Shown one piece after another: positions 26,751 to 35,386 of a stretch of DNA of 47,785 nucleotides. Within the stretch, counting starts at the first letter, position 1. Each line of letters begins with the position of its first letter. The translations under genes were made by a program, and so were the position numbers. A model generated the notes under the pieces. The model did no database searches, had not been told where the DNA came from, and was given only the letters and a program-made list of their open reading frames with translations. The stretch comes from Phocaeicola barnesiae DSM 18169 = JCM 13652 (GTDB lineage: Bacteria > Bacteroidota > Bacteroidia > Bacteroidales > Bacteroidaceae), in contig NZ_KB894663.1 in NCBI RefSeq assembly GCF_000374585.1, forward strand, positions 1 to 47,785, read 5' to 3'.

Positions 26751-27695
26751 TTAAATCGGGCTTGCTGGTGTTTCGAAATTCTGGAAATTTCCATTGATGA
26801 GGTTTTCCTTTTCCGGGTCCAGGCTGATGGCTTTCTTCATGTCTTCTATCGAGCCTTCCTTGTCTCCTTTCAGCAGTCTGGCTCTTCCCCGTTCCTGATA
26901 GAGTCTGGCATTTTCCGGCATCAGTTCAATGGCTTCTGTATAGTTCTCGATGGCAGCATCCAACTCTTTCAGTTCGATGTCAAGCTCTCCTTTCAGCAGG
27001 TAGGCATTTTCGTTGAAGGGATTGTTTTCCAGTACTTGGTCGAAAGCCTTGAAGGCGGCATCCTTGTCTCCCAAAGCAGCCTGGATTTTACCTTTCAGCA
27101 GTAACGCGTCTTCATTTTCCGGATGGATGGACAGAACACGCTCGATGTCTTCCAGCGAGTCGTTGGCTTGTCGCATATCCCAAAGTACTTCTGCCCGAAG
27201 CAGGTATGCTTCCAGGTAGTTTTCGTTCAGGACTGTCGCTTTGGTCAGCATGACAATGGCCTGGATGGGATTCTGCAGTCCGCGGAATGCTTGTGCAGCC
27301 ATGTAATAGGCCGTAGCATTGTTTTCATCCAGCTTGATGGCGTTCTGACAGGCTGTATCCATGCTTTTATAATCTGCTTGCAGGTAACAAACGCGGGCCA
27401 GTGCCAGTTGGTTTTCGCTGCGTTCGGGTTGTATTTCTACCAGGCGGTCCAAAATGGTGCGGGCGTTGTCTGTCGCGTCGGTCTGCAGGTAGGCATTGGC
27501 CAGCAGCATCATGGTTTCCGGTTCTTCTTTCAGCCGGATGGCGTTTTCAAAACATTTGATGGCATAGGGAAGCTGGTGGATGTTGCGGGCGCGGATGCCG
27601 TCGTATTTCAATGTGTCAAAGTTCTTGTCTTCTTGTGTGGCGGTTTGTTTCTCTTCGGATGATTTTCCGCCGAATAATGATGATAGTAGACCCAT
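26751..27695 (-). CDS. Tetratricopeptide repeat protein
   Basis: The 314-residue protein is made of about eight TPR units from residue 38 on (for example AIKCFENAIRLKEEPETMML and AIENYTEAIELMPENARLYQ). It follows a short polar N-terminus MGLLSSLFGGKSSEEK and has no signal peptide. TPR proteins act as scaffolds. The partner is unknown. A -7-like TAAGTTTG lies on the minus strand at 27728-27735. It marks the end of the core chromosome before the island. Confidence 0.88.
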   Translation of the reverse strand: MGLLSSLFGGKSSEEKQTATQEDKNFDTLKYDGIRARNIHQLPYAIKCFENAIRLKEEPETMMLLANAYLQTDATDNARTILDRLVEIQPERSENQLALARVCYLQADYKSMDTACQNAIKLDENNATAYYMAAQAFRGLQNPIQAIVMLTKATVLNENYLEAYLLRAEVLWDMRQANDSLEDIERVLSIHPENEDALLLKGKIQAALGDKDAAFKAFDQVLENNPFNENAYLLKGELDIELKELDAAIENYTEAIELMPENARLYQERGRARLLKGDKEGSIEDMKKAISLDPEKENLINGNFQNFETPASPI

Positions 27696-27766
27696 GATAT
27701 GATGTAGTTATGTTGTTTTTCAGCCGACAAACTTACGGAAAATCTCTGGAATATCCGCCGAATTGC

Positions 27767-27865
27767 AGCAGATTAACGCAACAGGATTTGATAATTAGGG
27801 AGTTAGAAGAAAAACGCAGAAGTTGGGCAGACAGTTGAAAACCGTCTTAAAGCAGATTAAAGCAA
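27767..27865 (+). repeat. Direct repeats upstream of the left integrase
   Basis: AGCAGATTAACGCAA (27767-27781) and AGCAGATTAAAGCAA (27851-27865) differ at one base and are 84 bp apart. A weaker third copy GCAGATTTAACAG lies near 27900. In the 307-base gap before an integrase gene such repeats may be integrase arm-type sites or part of an attachment region. Confidence 0.45.
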
Positions 27866-27922
27866 AAGAACGGTTTCCTAATCATTACCCGATGAAAGTG
27901 CAGATTTAACAGTCCCTGTTTC

Positions 27923-27988
27923 ATTTTGCGGCGTTCTGCGCAGCTTTGCTTATCAATAGGTAACTCGTTGATTTATAGTTTTGCAACC
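27923..27988 (+). repeat. 66-bp upstream element, copy 1 (before the truncated integrase)
   Basis: This 66-bp stretch aligns without gaps to 45017-45082, with about 45 identical positions. Conserved blocks are ATTTTGCG, TTTGCxTATCAA and TAGxTTTGCAACC. The last includes a TAnnTTTG -7 box, so it is probably a shared mobile-element promoter. The integrase ATG follows 14 bases later. Confidence 0.6.
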
Positions 27989-28002
27989 AAAAAGAAACGA
28001 GT

Positions 28003-29097
28003 ATGGCAAGAAGCACATTCAAGGTGCTGTTCTACGTGAACGGCAGTAAGGAAAAGAACGGAATTGTCCCCATCATGGGACGAGTTACAATCAACGGAAC
28101 GGTAGCACAGTTCAGCTGCAAACGGACTATCCCGAAAGAGCTTTGGGATGCCAAAGGGAACAAGGCAAAGGGCAAGAGTATGGAAGCGAGGGAAACCAAT
28201 CTTGTGCTTGACAACATCAAGGCTCAAATCATCAAGCATTACCAGCGTATATCCGACCGTGAAGCGTATGTAACGGCAGAAATGGTACGCAATGCCTATC
28301 AGGGATTGGGCGGTGAGTATGAAACATTGCTCGGTGCTTTCGATAAGGAAAATGAAGTGTTCAAGAAGCGTGTCGGAAAAGACAGGGTCAGGGCTACCTA
28401 TATGGCAAGGGTACGGGCAAGAAACCATGTGGCGGCATTCATCAGGTCACATTACAAGCGGAACGACATCTCCATGCCTGAACTTACGCCCGACTTCATC
28501 AAGGAGTTCGCCGTGTTCCTTTCCAACGAAGCCGGACTGCACAACGGTTCGATATGGGAAAACTGCATGTGGCTGAAAGGTGTGGTGATGCGAGCGCATT
28601 TCAACGGACATATACCGAGAAATCCGTTTGCCCAGTTCCATATAAGCCCGAACACAAAAGAGCGTGAATATCTGACGGAGAATGAGCTGAAAACATTAAT
28701 GGAATTTCAGTTCAAAGACCCTAAGAACTCCTATCTCCGTGATATTTTTGTTTTCGCCAGTTTTACCGCCCTGTCATTCGTGGATATAAAGGAATTAAAC
28801 AATGACCAGATTGTGGAAGTGAACGGTGAGAAATGGATTATTTCCAAACGACACAAGACGGGTGTACCGTTTCAGGTAAAGCTGCTGGATATTCCCTTGC
28901 AGATAATCGAGCGTTACAAGGCTTTTCAGGAAAACAATCTTGTATTCCCCAATCTCAACTATTGGTCAATATGCAAGCGTATGGGAAAGATGATAAAGGA
29001 ATGCGGCATCACCAAGAAAATCAGCTTCCACGTCAGAAGACATATCATTTCTTCTTACTCATTGAAAACAAGAAACTTACAAAGGTTGTCAGCTTAA
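28003..29097 (+). pseudogene. Tyrosine-recombinase integrase truncated before the catalytic tyrosine
   Basis: The 364-residue product starts like Bacteroidales conjugative-transposon integrases (arm-binding ARSTFKVLFYVNGSKEKNG) and has the core-binding and catalytic domains up to SFHVRRH, the H-x-x-R box. After that it diverges into 17 unrelated residues and stops. The second box (LGH) and the nucleophilic Tyr found at the end of this family are missing. The first catalytic Arg position reads TALSFVD, as in IntDOT-like enzymes that lack that Arg. It should not be able to recombine DNA. Confidence 0.8.
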
Positions 29098-30152
29098 CAG
29101 GTAACGACTTGGAAACCAGCGGGCTTCTATATTCTGCAATGTTCTGCACTAATCAAAAGAACGCTTTTCTCATTTGCAAAAGTAGTGTTTTTATCCCTTA
29201 TTACCAAAGTTATTCCCCTGAAAAATAGAGAAAATCGAACTTCCCAATAAAATTTGAGCTATCTGTTTATTTCGAGGTGGATATTCCGGCTTATCACTGT
29301 CATTTGGATAATAGAATTACAGAATGTCTTTTCCAGCCTATGAACAACCGATGCAGAAATGATTGTACATTTCTCCAAACATAGGAATATACCAATCGCC
29401 ATAAGTTTATTGTGACAGTCCTTTGTTGCTTCACTACTACATTGATAGGTGGGCGCATTGTGCCACCGATTTACATCATCCAAACTCCACCCCTCTAAAT
29501 CCGCACTCCATTGCTGATACTTTTATTTGAAGTTTTGCTGTTGTAAACCAGTACGACTGTGCAACAGCAAAACAGTAAACCAGCGCATCATTGAAACTAT
29601 GTTGCTGCAAACCCGTGTAGAATAAATTTTCTGAATATTCGCTTCTGCCCATCATCGTTTTTACAGACCATTGGTTCGATGCGTTTGCAAACAAGCGAAG
29701 ATACATTTGCCTAAAATTGCATTTCCCTATTGGTATCTAAGGCGAATTTGGCTGTAATTGGCACATATTGGCATCGAATTGACGCTATGGTTGCATTTCG
29801 GGAAAGTGAAAATCCGGTTTACGTTTCCTGCATTCTCAAATATAGCTCAGACTTGCACATCAGCCTTATCCCGGTTCTTCTTTTGAACAATTTTGGGCAT
29901 CGGAAAACGATGCTTTCGGACTGGAATAACAGCACAAATTCCAATCCGTTTGCTGGCGGATTTTTTGATTTCACGAGAAATCAGCAAGGTGTCCTTCGGG
30001 TTACCCGAAGGCTTTTCGGTTACTGCCGAAAATGGCAGCAGCAAGGTATGTTTTGAGTAACTCAAAACGTTTCGGGTTACTCCCGAAGACCTTGCCGCCG
30101 GGTTGCCTCTCCGAAGTCGGGCAACCTGTTCAAACCTTGCGGTGTTCTTAGT
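29098..30152. other. 1.05-kb region without a convincing gene, with inverted repeats
   Basis: I see no ORF with family-like sequence here. The region has a perfect 12-bp inverted repeat GTTTTGCTGTTG/CAACAGCAAAAC (29532-29543/29562-29573). It also has a GGTGG/CCACC hairpin near 29448-29467 and a dense hairpin array at 29966-30126, described separately. It looks like eroded mobile-element DNA between the truncated integrase and the rteB fragment. Confidence 0.6.
29966..30126. repeat. Array of six consecutive hairpins
   Basis: In 161 bases there are TGATTTC/GAAATCA (29966-29983), CCTTCGGGT/ACCCGAAGG (29993-30011), TTTTCGG/CCGAAAA (30013-30032), GTTTTGAGT/ACTCAAAAC (30050-30068), TTCGGG/CCCGAA (30071-30087) and GGTTGCC/GGCAACC (30101-30126). 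Three share a TTCGG-GTTAC-CCGAA core. The stems differ in sequence but all pair, which argues for selection on structure. Confidence 0.65.
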
Positions 30153-30835
30153 CTATTCCTTGTACTTTATGCCGTACAATCTTATCTTATTGTACAGTGT
30201 GGTACGTCCGATACCGAGCAACGCCGCAGCCAACTTACGGTTGCCTTTTGTCTGTTCCAGCGCATGGATGATTTGTTTCTTCTCCATGTCGTTTAGCGCC
30301 AATGAAGTGTCAGCCGCCAACGGCATTTCGTCAAACTCCAACACATCCGCCGTGACCGTATCGCCTTCGGTATGCAGCACCGCCATGCGCACAACCCGTT
30401 TCAGTTCCCTCACGTTGCCGCCCCATGTATAGGCGAGCAACCGTTTCCTTGCCTCCGCGTCAAAGCCTTTCACCTGCTTTTCAAATTCCTCGTTGGCAAG
30501 TTTCAGGAAGAAATCCGCCAATGGCATAATATCCTCCTTGCACTCGCGTAATGGAGGTATGTGCAGGGTGTATTCTTTCAACCGTTGGTAGAGGTCAGCC
30601 CAGAAACGCTTTTCGGCGATGGCAGTCTGCAAGTCCTCGTTGGTGGCGGCGATGATACGCACATCAGCTTTCTTGTCCTTGCTGCCGCCCGTGGGCCTGT
30701 ACCGTTTGGCTTCCAACGCGCGGAGCAGCATCTGTTGCACTTCCGGTGGCAGGTTGCCTATCTCGTCAAGGAACAACGTGCCTCCGGAGGCTTCCTCCCA
30801 GAGGCCTTGCTTCTCGTGTATCTTCTCGGCGATTC
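30153..30835 (-). pseudogene. C-terminal fragment of a RteB-like sigma-54 response regulator
   Basis: The reading frame from about 30835 down encodes the AAA+ core from LWEEASGGTLFLDEIGNLP (Walker B) through RIIAATNEDL to the Fis-type HTH NRKLAAALLGIGRTTLYNKI. The receiver domain, Walker A and the GAFTGA loop region are missing. Its homologue RteB controls tetracycline-inducible CTnDOT functions. The break falls at the GC-rich promoter repeat at 30837-30868. The frame runs on through that repeat and gives an apparent N-terminus that is not RteB. Confidence 0.8.
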
Positions 30836-30836
30836 C

Positions 30837-30868
30837 CTTGCCCCGCTCCCCGATTTTCCCTATCTTCG
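30837..30868 (+). promoter_or_regulatory. GC-rich-spacer promoter, copy 1 (SRPBCC gene)
   Basis: CTTG (30837-30840), the 20-base spacer containing CCCCGCTCCCCGATTTTC, and TATCTTCG (30861-30868) lie 17 bases before the SRPBCC start. The same spacer occurs at 37203-37236 and 37888-37919. Confidence 0.65.
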
Positions 30869-30885
30869 CCGAAAAACAATCAATT

Positions 30886-31290
30886 ATGCCCACATCGACA
30901 TTCAAAGCCCGATTGCCGCACGATGCAGCCACCATTTGGAACATCATAACTTCTTCCTATGATTATCACTGGCGCAGTGACATCGCACGAATTGAAAAAT
31001 TGTCTGAACATCAGTTTATGGAATATACCCACTCCGGCTATGTCACATTATTTACTATTACAGCCTTCCAACCTTTTGAACGGTATGAGTTTGATTTAGA
31101 GAATGAGAATATTAAGGGACATTGGTGTGGTTTACTTTCCGAAAGGAATGGGCAAACCGAAATCATATTCACAGAAACCGTTTTCGCCAAGAAATGGTAT
31201 CTGAAACCATTCGTCAAAATATATCTTCGGAGGCAGCAATCCGTTTATCTGAAAGATTTGCGTCAAAAACTTCTTGAATCAGTACGATAA
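30886..31290 (+). CDS. SRPBCC (START/Bet v1-like) family protein
   Basis: The 134-residue protein starts MPTSTFKARLPHDAATIWNI and has the helix-grip pattern of SRPBCC ligand-binding proteins (DYHWRSDIARIEKL, TLFTITAFQPFERYEFDL). Such proteins bind small hydrophobic molecules or act as stress proteins. The ligand is unknown. The ATG at 30886 is chosen because the family-like sequence starts there, just after the promoter. In-frame upstream codons run through the rteB fragment and are not coding. Confidence 0.75.
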   Translation: MPTSTFKARLPHDAATIWNIITSSYDYHWRSDIARIEKLSEHQFMEYTHSGYVTLFTITAFQPFERYEFDLENENIKGHWCGLLSERNGQTEIIFTETVFAKKWYLKPFVKIYLRRQQSVYLKDLRQKLLESVR

Positions 31291-31292
31291 TT

Positions 31293-31438
31293 TGACAAAA
31301 TCTTCCTATCTTGCGGTCAGTATTAACCTGTCTGTAGAACCACTCGGAAGTGAGGCAGGATAAGTCCGGGACTTATGCCACATCAGTTCCGGACTCATGT
31401 AGGATGAGTTCCGGACTTATCCCAACCCCTCTCCGGAG
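31293..31438 (+). repeat. Promoter-like block plus array of five ~22-bp-phased palindromes, copy A
   Basis: After AAAATCTTCCTATCTTGCGG come imperfect palindromes centred near 31346, 31368, 31390, 31412 and 31434. Examples are CACTCGGAAGTG, ATAAGTCCGGGACTTAT (31360-31376) and CTCCGGAG (31431-31438). All share a CGG or CCGG core and are spaced 21.5-23 bp apart. The array lies directly before the HU-like gene. An inverted relative is at 36487-36630. Confidence 0.7.
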
Positions 31439-31464
31439 ACCATCGGACACAAAATAAAACATGT

Positions 31465-31929
31465 ATGGCGTATTACCGCAAGATTCAAAAGAAAATCAAT
31501 GGCAAATGGTATCCGCAAAGCGTGACCATTGGCAAACCCGTTCAGACGAAAGAAGTGGCGAACCGGTTGGCGGACTTGTCCGCATTAAGCCCCGGCGATT
31601 GCTACTCGATGTTGGGAAACCTCGGCAAAGTATTGGGCGAGTTTATGAACTCCGGGCGCACGGTGAAGCTGGACGGCGTGGGGACATTCTACTACACGGC
31701 GAACACCAGCGGTCAGGGCGTGGATTCGGAAGAGGAAGTCAGCGCAAAGCAAATCGTCGGCACGCGCGTCCGTTTTATTCCCGAAGTGGCACGCTCAGTG
31801 GGCGGTCAGGTCAGCACCCGGTCTTTGGTGAGCGAAAACACGTTCTGGGAGGAGCTGAAACTGGATTCGTCCGCTTCGTCTTCGGGCGGGAATGACGATG
31901 AAGGGGTGACGGAGAACCCGCTGGGCTGA
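31465..31929 (+). CDS. HU family DNA-binding protein (HU-HIG type)
   Basis: The 154-residue protein starts MAYYRKIQKKINGKWYPQSV and has the HU-HIG fold typical of Bacteroidales. The helices are VANRLADLSALSPGDCYSML, the strand is GVGTFYYTANT, and a Ser/Asp/Glu-rich tail follows about residue 125. HU proteins bend DNA. These longer Bacteroidales versions are numerous and often lie beside variable loci. It sits between two non-coding repeat arrays. Confidence 0.88.
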   Translation: MAYYRKIQKKINGKWYPQSVTIGKPVQTKEVANRLADLSALSPGDCYSMLGNLGKVLGEFMNSGRTVKLDGVGTFYYTANTSGQGVDSEEEVSAKQIVGTRVRFIPEVARSVGGQVSTRSLVSENTFWEELKLDSSASSSGGNDDEGVTENPLG

Positions 31930-31939
31930 CGACAAGCCT

Positions 31940-32145
31940 AAAATTTTTCCGTAAGCACTGTCGTTCCGGGCGACGATGCTAAAAAACTTTTTCAGGTCTT
32001 GTCCTCAGCGGGGACAGGGCTTGAATTTTTCTGCAACCGCTGTCCCCGCCGGGGACAACGCCAAAAATCTTCCGCAAGCTTCGTCCGAGGTCTCGGTCAG
32101 CACTTATAATTTTCCGCAAGCCTCATCCGAGCCTCCGACGACGCA
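31940..32145 (+). repeat. Tandem ~41-bp hairpin repeats downstream of the HU-like gene
   Basis: Five units start near 31940, 31981, 32023, 32063 and 32106, each with A/T-rich AATTTTTCCGCAAGC-like sequence followed by a GC-rich hairpin. The clearest is TGTCCCC-GCC-GGGGACA (32041-32057). Others are TGTCCTCAGCGGGGACA and GTCGTTCCGGGCGAC. The hairpin sequences vary but the pairing is kept. No gene lies in 31930-32245. Confidence 0.65.
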
Positions 32146-32245
32146 AATCCGGACGGATTAGCCTTGTCCGAGGCATTTTTCGAGGCATACATTCCATATA
32201 TAATTTCCATACATCAAAAATATTTATTCTTTCAATGCTTCCTGA

Positions 32246-32605
32246 TTAAAATACCCAATGTTTCAACGCATGGTAAACTCCGTTCTCGTCTACCGGATCC
32301 GTCACATAGTCTGCAATGGCTTTCAGTGAATCGTTTGCATTCCCCATAGCCACACCGATGCCAGCCCGTTCAACAATGGGAATGTCGTTGCCTCCATCGC
32401 CCAATGCCATCGTTTCCTCAATCCTGATGCCTTGATGGGCTGCAATAGCCAAAAGTCCGTTCCCCTTGTTTACATTCCTTGCCGTGATGTCGGCAAAGTC
32501 GGGATACCAGCGGCTGGACTCACATCCCGACAGTAACGGCATTAATTGTTTTTCCTCTGTTTCCGGAATCACTGCCACTACCCAATATCGCTTAATGTCT
32601 ACCAT
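32246..32605 (-). pseudogene. C-terminal fragment of a Cof-type HAD phosphatase
   Basis: The 119-residue frame has HAD motif III (NVNKGNGL) and motif IV (GDGGNDIPIVERAGIGVAMGN) but lacks the N-terminal nucleophile DxD and the cap. Upstream is the promoter of the divergent araC gene, so the 5' two-thirds are lost. A related, also broken, copy is at 46883-47578. Confidence 0.85.
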
Positions 32606-32652
32606 TTTGATAAGTAATCCGTTTGTAGTCCGCTAAAAGAATCTTACCTTTG
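32602..32652 (+). promoter_or_regulatory. Promoter and CCATTTTGATAA motif of the first araC gene
   Basis: TTTG (32622-32625), 19 bases and TACCTTTG (32645-32652) make a consensus promoter. CCATTTTGATAA (32602-32613) lies 8 bases upstream of the -33 box. The motif recurs at 35334 and 37936. Confidence 0.75.
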
Positions 32653-32671
32653 TTGCCATAAACAAATAAAG

Positions 32672-33586
32672 ATGAATCGCAAAGACACTTACGGCATATA
32701 CAACAACACGGCGGAGCATATTTCTCTCCTGAAATACTCCAAAAGCTCGTGCGGCGTGGACTTCCTGCTGAACACGGCGGAAAGCACGGAGAAGCGGGGC
32801 TGGTTCGATACGGACAAGCGGTATCGGACTGACTTCTTCGAGTTCTATTTCTTCCGCAAGGCGGAGGGGCATCTCTTTTTGGCGGGCGAACGGATTGCAC
32901 TGCATCCCGGTATGTGGCTCGTCATTTCGCCTTTCCAGTTGCAGGAATGGCACGTGGAGTTGGACAAACTGGACTATACGTTCCTTGTCTTTCAGGAGGA
33001 GTTTGTGAACAATTTCCTCTCGGACAAGTATTTCATGTACCGTCTGCTTTATTGCTACCAGCACGATTATCCCACTTGGTTCGATATGCCGGAGGAAGAA
33101 GCCTACCCGTTGCTCGACTTGTTACAGAAGATGAAGCAAGAATTGCGCAATCCGATAGCCGACAGTTACCACCTGATTGTCGCCTACCTCTATCAGTTCC
33201 TTCTGTTGCTAAACCGCATTTACGCTCATCGTTTCAACTTGCCGTTTGCCCTGCCGCTGAACAACTACGCCTACCAGTACAAACAGCTCTTGGAAAAGAA
33301 CATTTGCGACAAGGCGCGTGTGGCGGACTATGCCGAAATGATGGGCATCAGCCGTGTGTCGCTCAACAAGGCGGTGATGCGCGAGTTCGGCCTCTCGGCA
33401 GTGCATCTGCTGAAGCAACGCCTCCTGCAAGAGGTGAAGAACGACCTGCTTTTCTCCAATCTCTCCGTCAAGGAAATCGCTTTCCGCCTGCACTTCTCCG
33501 AGCCGAACCACCTGATGCGCTTCTTCAAGCAGATGACGGAGCAGACCATCAGCGAGTTTCTTGCGGAGATGAACCGTGAGGATTAA
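32672..33586 (+). CDS. AraC family transcriptional regulator (first paralogue)
   Basis: The 304-residue protein has an N-terminal ligand-binding-like region beginning SSCGVDFLLNTAES. The C-terminal AraC double HTH (about 205-300) has VADYAEMMGISRVSLNKAV and VKEIAFRLHFSEPNHLMRFFK. It is clearly paralogous along its length to the gene at 35387-36286. It converges on the radical SAM gene. The shared motif before both araC genes suggests auto- or cross-regulation. Confidence 0.9.
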   Translation: MNRKDTYGIYNNTAEHISLLKYSKSSCGVDFLLNTAESTEKRGWFDTDKRYRTDFFEFYFFRKAEGHLFLAGERIALHPGMWLVISPFQLQEWHVELDKLDYTFLVFQEEFVNNFLSDKYFMYRLLYCYQHDYPTWFDMPEEEAYPLLDLLQKMKQELRNPIADSYHLIVAYLYQFLLLLNRIYAHRFNLPFALPLNNYAYQYKQLLEKNICDKARVADYAEMMGISRVSLNKAVMREFGLSAVHLLKQRLLQEVKNDLLFSNLSVKEIAFRLHFSEPNHLMRFFKQMTEQTISEFLAEMNRED

Positions 33587-33600
33587 AGACTGTATGCCTC

Positions 33601-34470
33601 TTATTTCTTGAGCCTTATTTTTTCGTGGTAGAAATAGTTCACGATGACAGGCTTTCCTTTTTCCGAGCGTCCGTAAGGCAAATCGTTCACCCGATAGGGA
33701 AAGCCTTGCGTTTGTGCATACCGGGATATGTCCTGTTCCAATGCTTGCCAGTAATCAAGCCTTTTCTTGTTGTATATTTCCTCATATAATGGGAAGAGTT
33801 CGGGATGCTTCTCACGGATATATGCCATTATCCCTCCTTTGAATTGCCCGCGCAGGTTCAGGTTTTCAAGCCATATCAAATCGGCATATCCTTTCACTTC
33901 CTCGATAATCGCCTTCACATCGGTTATTCCCGGAAATATGGGCGAGACGAAACACACGGTACGGATGCCTGCCTCATAGACTTGGCGCATCGCTTTCAGG
34001 CGGCGTTCTATGCTCACGGCGTTGTCCATATCAACACGGAACTGCTCGTCAAGCGTATTGACCGACCACGACACTGTTACCTTGGGAAAACGTTTCAACA
34101 AGTCGAGGTCACGCAGGACGAGGTCGGACTTCGTGCATACCATAATCTCGGCGTTGCTTCCACGCAGTTCTTCGAGCAGCCTGCGGGTACGGCGGAATTG
34201 TTCCTCATTGGGGTTGTAACCGTCCGTCACAGAACCTATTACAATGCGTTCACCGTCATATTTGTGCGGATTGGCTATCGGTTTCCAGTTCTTCACGTCC
34301 AAAAACTCGCCCCACGCCTCTGTATGTCCGGTGAAGCGTTTCATAAACGATGCGTAGCAATACTTGCAGGCGTGAGGACAGCCCACGTAAGGATTGACCG
34401 AATATCCGCCGACTGGCAGCGCAGATTTTGTCATAACGCTCTGTACGTCTATTTCCTTGATTGTTTCCAT
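33601..34470 (-). CDS. SPL-family radical SAM protein
   Basis: The 289-residue protein has the cluster motif CPHACKYCYA (CxxxCxxC) near residue 33. The arrangement GGYSVNPYVGCPHACKYCYA followed by HKYDGERIVIGSVTDGYNP is typical of the spore-photoproduct-lyase-like radical SAM family. That family has members with no known substrate besides DNA repair candidates. It is cotranscribed with the MBL hydrolase, three bases apart. The reaction here is unknown. Confidence 0.85.
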   Translation of the reverse strand: METIKEIDVQSVMTKSALPVGGYSVNPYVGCPHACKYCYASFMKRFTGHTEAWGEFLDVKNWKPIANPHKYDGERIVIGSVTDGYNPNEEQFRRTRRLLEELRGSNAEIMVCTKSDLVLRDLDLLKRFPKVTVSWSVNTLDEQFRVDMDNAVSIERRLKAMRQVYEAGIRTVCFVSPIFPGITDVKAIIEEVKGYADLIWLENLNLRGQFKGGIMAYIREKHPELFPLYEEIYNKKRLDYWQALEQDISRYAQTQGFPYRVNDLPYGRSEKGKPVIVNYFYHEKIRLKK

Positions 34471-34473
34471 TGT

Positions 34474-35250
34474 TTACAACTCAAGGCTCTCCCCGTCTTC
34501 CGGTATAATCAGTCGGCTCATATCCGCCCCGTGGTGGCGGGCTTCGTTACGCAGGATTTCGCGCGTGGTCTGGCAATGGTCAATGGCATCCATATGCACG
34601 GCTATCAGTTTGATGTGTGCGGGGAGCGTGTCGAGCATCGCCATCACTTCCTGCTCGTCGGGGATGATGCAGCCGTCCGTCTTGGAAAATTCGGGGAACA
34701 CCGCACCGCCGCTGTTTACTACAATATAGTCGGGACGGTATTTTTCCACGGTTTCAAGGATGCACGGTTCCCATTTGCAGTCGCCCATTATATAAATGGT
34801 CGGAAGTCCCTCCGCCATCAACACATAGCCTGACACGGGTCCCATCATCTGACCTATCTGACCGAAACCGTGATGGCCCGTGGTGCGGTGGATGGTCAGT
34901 TCGCCTATTGTCTTGCTCTTTTCAATTGCTTCCACATTCGTAAAACCGTCCTGCACGAGGGTATCCTTGTCTTGCGGCTGGGTGTAGAAAGGAATGTCTT
35001 TCGGCAGATGTTGTTTCACGCTCGGTTCATAATGGTCAATGTGGTTGTGTGTGAGCAGTACCATATCCACGCCCTCGGTGATTTCGCTGATGGGCATTAC
35101 CAGATGCACTCTCGGACTCTTGTACACGCCGAGAGCGGATTGCAGGGTTCCTTTGTCGGCAAATACGGGATCAACAAGAATGGTGTGTCCTGCATAATTG
35201 ATTTTCAAGGTGGCGCTGCGCACCAACCGGATAATAGCTTTCTCGTTCAT
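34474..35250 (-). CDS. MBL-fold metallo-hydrolase (UlaG-like)
   Basis: The 258-residue protein has the metallo-beta-lactamase motif THNHIDHYE (HxHxDH) near residue 68 and downstream metal-ligand candidates TTGHHGFGQ and GDCKWEP. The sequence resembles the UlaG/NAPE-PLD-like branch of hydrolases with unknown substrate. It is the first gene of an operon with the radical SAM gene and diverges from the second araC gene across 136 bases. Confidence 0.87.
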   Translation of the reverse strand: MNEKAIIRLVRSATLKINYAGHTILVDPVFADKGTLQSALGVYKSPRVHLVMPISEITEGVDMVLLTHNHIDHYEPSVKQHLPKDIPFYTQPQDKDTLVQDGFTNVEAIEKSKTIGELTIHRTTGHHGFGQIGQMMGPVSGYVLMAEGLPTIYIMGDCKWEPCILETVEKYRPDYIVVNSGGAVFPEFSKTDGCIIPDEQEVMAMLDTLPAHIKLIAVHMDAIDHCQTTREILRNEARHHGADMSRLIIPEDGESLEL

Positions 35251-35333
35251 AATGTTACGCTTTTATGATTTGTCGGGTGCAAAGTTCGGAAGATTCCCCT
35301 GATGCCTCTATGCCTTAAAAAGAGGAATATATG

Positions 35334-35363
35334 CCATTTTGATAAAAGAATGATGTATATTTG
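35334..35363 (+). promoter_or_regulatory. Motif and -7 box before the second araC gene
   Basis: CCATTTTGATAAAAGAA (35334-35350) is followed by the -7 box TATATTTG (35356-35363). The first 12 bases are shared with 32602-32613 and all 17 with 37931-37947 (reverse strand). No -33 box is at normal distance, which fits activator-dependent control. Confidence 0.7.
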
Positions 35364-35386
35364 CAGAAAGCAAAGAAACAAGAGCG

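Noticed and set aside
29730..30056. 108-codon plus-strand frame before the hairpin array
   Set aside because: It runs into the hairpins, has no family-like sequence and no promoter-start pairing that I can support.
33805..34833. 342-codon plus-strand frame across the radical SAM and MBL genes
   Set aside because: It spans two real opposite-strand genes and shows no family-like sequence.
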